A stretch of 36,808 nt of DNA from Tubiluchus corallicola. Taxonomy: Eukaryota; Priapulida; Priapulimorpha; Priapulimorphida; Tubiluchidae. Each line of letters starts with the position of its first letter. Within the stretch, counting starts at the first letter, position 1. Positions 33,468-36,808 of the stretch are shown here, piece after piece. The position numbers and the translations under genes were made by a program. The DNA lies in NCBI GenBank assembly GCA_030141605.1, contig JAQGDQ010001516.1, positions 1-36,808 on the forward strand, in the 5' to 3' direction. Under the pieces are notes generated by a model. That model made no database searches and was not told where the DNA came from. It saw nothing but the letters and a program-made list of their open reading frames with translations.

Positions 33468-33717
33468 ATGGAACGTCAATGTGGATTTTAACGCTTAATT
33501 TTAACATTAATAAAACATTTATATCTGTTTTAATAAATCAATTTTGAATGTTTATAAATCATTTTTAATATTAACAAATGAATTTTAAATGTATATAAAT
33601 GATTAACTAATATTAATAAATGCGTGGCGTTTTAATGTGCAAAAATGATTTTTTAAGTTTCACAACTGATTTATTAATATTCAACAATAAGCAACAAATT
33701 CCATTTTGACGTTCCAT
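33468..33717. mobile_element. AT-rich MITE, family B (right)
   Basis: Mirror of 3079-3328. Confidence 0.65.
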
Positions 33718-34102
33718 ACGTTATTAAATGGGCAGAAATAATCAGCTCTTGTTATTACATTTAGCAGAAGCAACCCATCTTGCATCAGTAAAAAGCAATG
33801 ATGTTCTATATTCTACGTAGTACAGTCAACATCAACATATACATGAACTACTCAAATAAAATTAATTAAAGTTGACAGATAAAACGAGGACGAAAACGAG
33901 ACAAACAAAACCAAGATAATAGTATTTTATTTAAAAAAATATCAAAAAATATCACAGATAAGGGAGCTAAATGATGGGCATAAAACAGGTTTCTTTCAGA
34001 AATATAAAACAATTTCCAAATCATTGATTTCATTGTACAAAGTAGAACTCTTGTGTGTAGAGCATAGAAACATGTAAAAGAGATGGATGTACTTTCACCA
34101 CC

Positions 34103-34213
34103 TTAGTAGCAATGTTTCACTCTCATAACTGCAAAGCCAAACAGCAACAGCGACAGTAGTGGCGCTGCTGATGGATTGGGTCCAGCTGCATCGGTCGCTG
34201 CACCAGTTTGCTT
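34103..34213 (-). other. In-frame GPI-signal-like extension after TAG (right)
   Basis: Mirror of 2583-2693. Confidence 0.6.
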
Positions 34214-34537
34214 CTAATGGTGGATACACCAATTGAACGACTTGACCTCATAATTGTTGCAACACGCTCTGTATATTATCTTACCATTTTTGCCGTTATT
34301 TAGTGCCAGAGAGCGGGCGCACCTCTCACACACTTCTATTGCATACCTCCCCGGAAAAGTCTTTTTTGTACAACGTCCAATATGAATGTCCACCAAAGTG
34401 TCTATACGGTAGGGGTCCCGAGTAGTAGTAGGCATCGGCTTCGGCGTCGGCTTCGGCGGTTTTTTCTTTGGACAGCCATCCGTAGTTGACAGTATCATCA
34501 GAACAAGGACAAAGGTGGCAGAACAGAATTTTACCAT
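34214..34537 (-). CDS. Secreted cysteine-rich protein (right copy)
   Basis: Encodes the same 107 residues as the left copy. The TAG and the open in-frame GPI-like extension to 34103 are also conserved. AATAAA in the gene's direction lies at 33926-33931. Confidence 0.7.
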   Translation of the reverse strand: MVKFCSATFVLVLMILSTTDGCPKKKPPKPTPKPMPTTTRDPYRIDTLVDIHIGRCTKKTFPGRYAIEVCERCARSLALNNGKNGKIIYRACCNNYEVKSFNWCIHH

Positions 34538-34659
34538 TTTCTGTTATCTGTGTAGAATATGACGAACTTAAACAAAAAGCAGTCAATATAATAGTTCGTT
34601 AACTTAATATGTGAAATAGCCGTTGGCAATAGCATATTCACGTAATCATAATATCTGAT

Positions 34660-34943
34660 CTCTCTCTTTCTCTCACTCTTTCTCTCTCACTCACTCACTC
34701 TCTCTCTCTCACACACACACGCACACATACGCACACACACATACACACACTCTCTCTCACTCAGTCACTCTCGCTCTCTCTCGCTCTCTCTCACACACAC
34801 ACACACACTCTCTCTCTCATTCAATCTCTCTCACTCACTCTCTCTTTTTCTCTCTCTCACTCTTTCTCTTTCTCACACTCACTCGCTCTCTCTCACACAC
34901 ACACACATACACATACGCACACACACACACACACACACACACG
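34660..34943. repeat. (CA)n/(CT)n low-complexity tract (right)
   Basis: Mirror of 1853-2136. Confidence 0.93.
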
Positions 34944-35115
34944 AGATCCCATACTACCCCACGAGAACTAATAGGAGAAGCGGAACACAATTTCTCTTTC
35001 TAAAAATGCGCACCGAACGAAACACAAAAAAAACATTTATCTTGGTAACGAGCACTTTATATAACAGAGTAAATCCGATCCATTAAAATTGCTGTATATA
35101 CTGAGTAAGATAATT

Positions 35116-35449
35116 CGTTGTATTGGTTGTGTAAAACTGATTATTGGTGTTTTAGAGATGGCTAAACTATGAAGAGTCTGATTATAAAACTACACGTTTA
35201 TTAAACATCAAACACAATAAATATAACAGATAGTAATGCCAAGCCCCCTGATCTAGCTTGCTCTGCTTCGGCTCCAGACTCAATCTACTGAGTTGGGCGC
35301 ATTACTGGGCTTATATATCGTGGTGAGCTTCGACGCATAAATTCTGAATCACTTGCTCAAGTGACACCACTCCTTAACTGGGCTTCATGCCAGTATTTAT
35401 CATAATCTAACGCTTTTAACATAGTTTAACAGGTCCTCTTTACTTACTG
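35116..35449 (-). mobile_element. LTR-like segment, family A (right outer)
   Basis: Mirror of 1347-1680. Confidence 0.6.
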
Positions 35450-35852
35450 TATAGCAAAAGCATACATTCTATTAACAAAACCATATTAAATTTTTTTATC
35501 ATCCGTGACTTATTATGTCTTATGGCAGTACAGTGTTTTTAAAAATATCATAAAATTCTGTAAATTTCATTGTAAATTTTTGTTCTAGTAGCACTAAAAA
35601 AAGTTATGCTGTTATGAAATCTTACGTGGACTGTTTCCTTAAAGAATAAACTATACCTATCTAAAGATAAAACTGCTAAAGAATACCTTGTTGCGCATGA
35701 CGTCAGGAGAAAGTAACCTATTCCTGGCGCAGACTGGCGGAGCATTGTCTAGTCTTTCACTGGATTACGTCTGTGTTTACCTGCCTTGAAGGCAGTGTTC
35801 TTTTATTCAAGAATTCTACCTGCCCAATGTCTACAGTAGATGTAATGGGTAT

Positions 35853-36003
<151 letters not shown>

Positions 36004-36265
36004 GACTTTGATCTACAATTTGGCAAGTGGGCTTAGAAACTTAGTAACTGATGATACCGACATCAAGGGTAAACAATGTCTCATAATGGGTTTTTTGTCT
36101 GTAATATTACCTACATAGTTAATGGGTGGCTTCTCCCTTGCACTGTTTTGTTGAGCACGCAAATGTAGTAGACCGACAGCTGATATTTTCTCTCTCTCTT
36201 CATACTTGGAAGAGATAAATCAGTTTGCAAAGCGTTTGTTGTGAAACAGGTTAAAGAGATGTAAC

Positions 36266-36565
36266 CAGGGCCTATTTCAGCCTAAGCAAGGCCCGGGGAA
36301 GTGTGGCGCGTGAGGCCCCTTGGGGGGGGGGGCGGTGTTGTACGCCACCATGGTTGGCGCCCAGAAAATTTTTGAACTGCTAGAACGCTGTAGAAGCATT
36401 TTCGAAGAGAAAATATGGAATTATACAGTTGTTAAAGGAAAGAACAATTGAAAGAAAAACTGCTTTATTCTCAAGACCAGTCCTTAATACTTGTCAAATA
36501 GTCATATCACTGGAGGGTGACGCCCCGGGGAAGTATCCCCACTTCCCCCCCTGAAATAGGCCCTG
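36266..36565. mobile_element. hAT-like MITE, family A (right outer copy)
   Basis: Same element and 8-bp duplication (gatgtaac at 36258-36265 and 36566-36573) as the left outer copy. It is 300 bp, 13 bp longer, because of ggcggtgttgtacgccacc near 36331. It also has nearby substitutions (ggcgcgtgagg, cgctgtagaagc) not in the left copy. Confidence 0.88.
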
Positions 36566-36808
36566 GATGTAACCGATCTCATTTGGTCAATAATCTATCA
36601 GTAATTGCTTTGAGTAGTTATGCCAGCAGCATTTGTGTTTATTATGTAATTATATTAATAATGTTAATATATTATATTATTATAACTTTATTATTAATTC
36701 ATATATAGATTATAACACCAGTGCAAAGCTTTTGGAGAATAAGGATTTTTAACAAACCACAGACAAAGCAAAGTTCAAATAGAACTCTTTGTAATAATGA
36801 AAGTATTT

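Overview
The window is one nearly perfect giant inverted repeat (palindrome) of animal DNA. Position 1 pairs with position 36808. A left arm (1 to about 17470) is the reverse complement of a right arm (about 19331 to 36808), around a unique spacer of about 1.86 kb. Corresponding positions sum to 36796-36798 over most of the length and to 36809 at the outer ends. Only a few substitutions and small indels separate the arms, and most of those I found cluster inside repeat-family members. Both arms run off the window, so the palindrome may be longer.

The DNA is eukaryotic: there are introns with GT/AG borders, AATAAA signals, low gene density, microsatellites, LTR, LINE, Helitron-like and hAT-like elements. 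A short peptidoglycan recognition protein (PGRP) of amidase type points to an invertebrate. The domain wording and the repeat mix would suit a mollusc, but that is inference.

Left arm, outside to inside: a 287-bp hAT-like MITE; an (ATC)n tract; an LTR-like segment; a GT/GA-rich tract; a one-exon secreted cysteine-rich protein gene (2259-2582); an AT-rich MITE; a solo-LTR-like element with nested inverted repeats; a Helitron-like cluster; a four-exon PGRP gene on the minus strand (exons 6173-6292, 6932-7137, 9456-9641, 11330-11384) whose introns hold a hAT MITE, a LINE remnant, long-TIR elements, a 13-unit array of duplicated 3' splice sites and a 760-bp purine/pyrimidine tract; a 735-bp hAT-like element carrying (CACT)n; an LTR-like segment; a LINE reverse-transcriptase remnant; another LTR-like segment; and the terminal exon of an S1 serine protease. 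The right arm mirrors this order, so the two PGRP genes are divergently transcribed with 5' ends about 14 kb apart.

The spacer holds the penultimate exon of the protease (17903-18018, plus strand). It is in phase with the terminal exon in the right arm (20343-20612), but the left-arm terminal exon has no partner. A MITE spanning the spacer and right arm (19074-19447) is complete with target-site duplications, while its left-arm counterpart is cut off in a (CT)n tract. Both facts suggest that spacer plus right arm is the original locus and the left arm is a later inverted copy.

The genes fit an extracellular innate-immunity theme: a secreted PGRP amidase, a serine protease and a secreted cysteine-rich protein. 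The functional link between them is inference. The most interesting points are the palindrome and its polarity, apparent gene-conversion patches, the PGRP 3' splice-site array, and a TAG stop followed in frame by a GPI-signal-like tail in the cysteine-rich gene.
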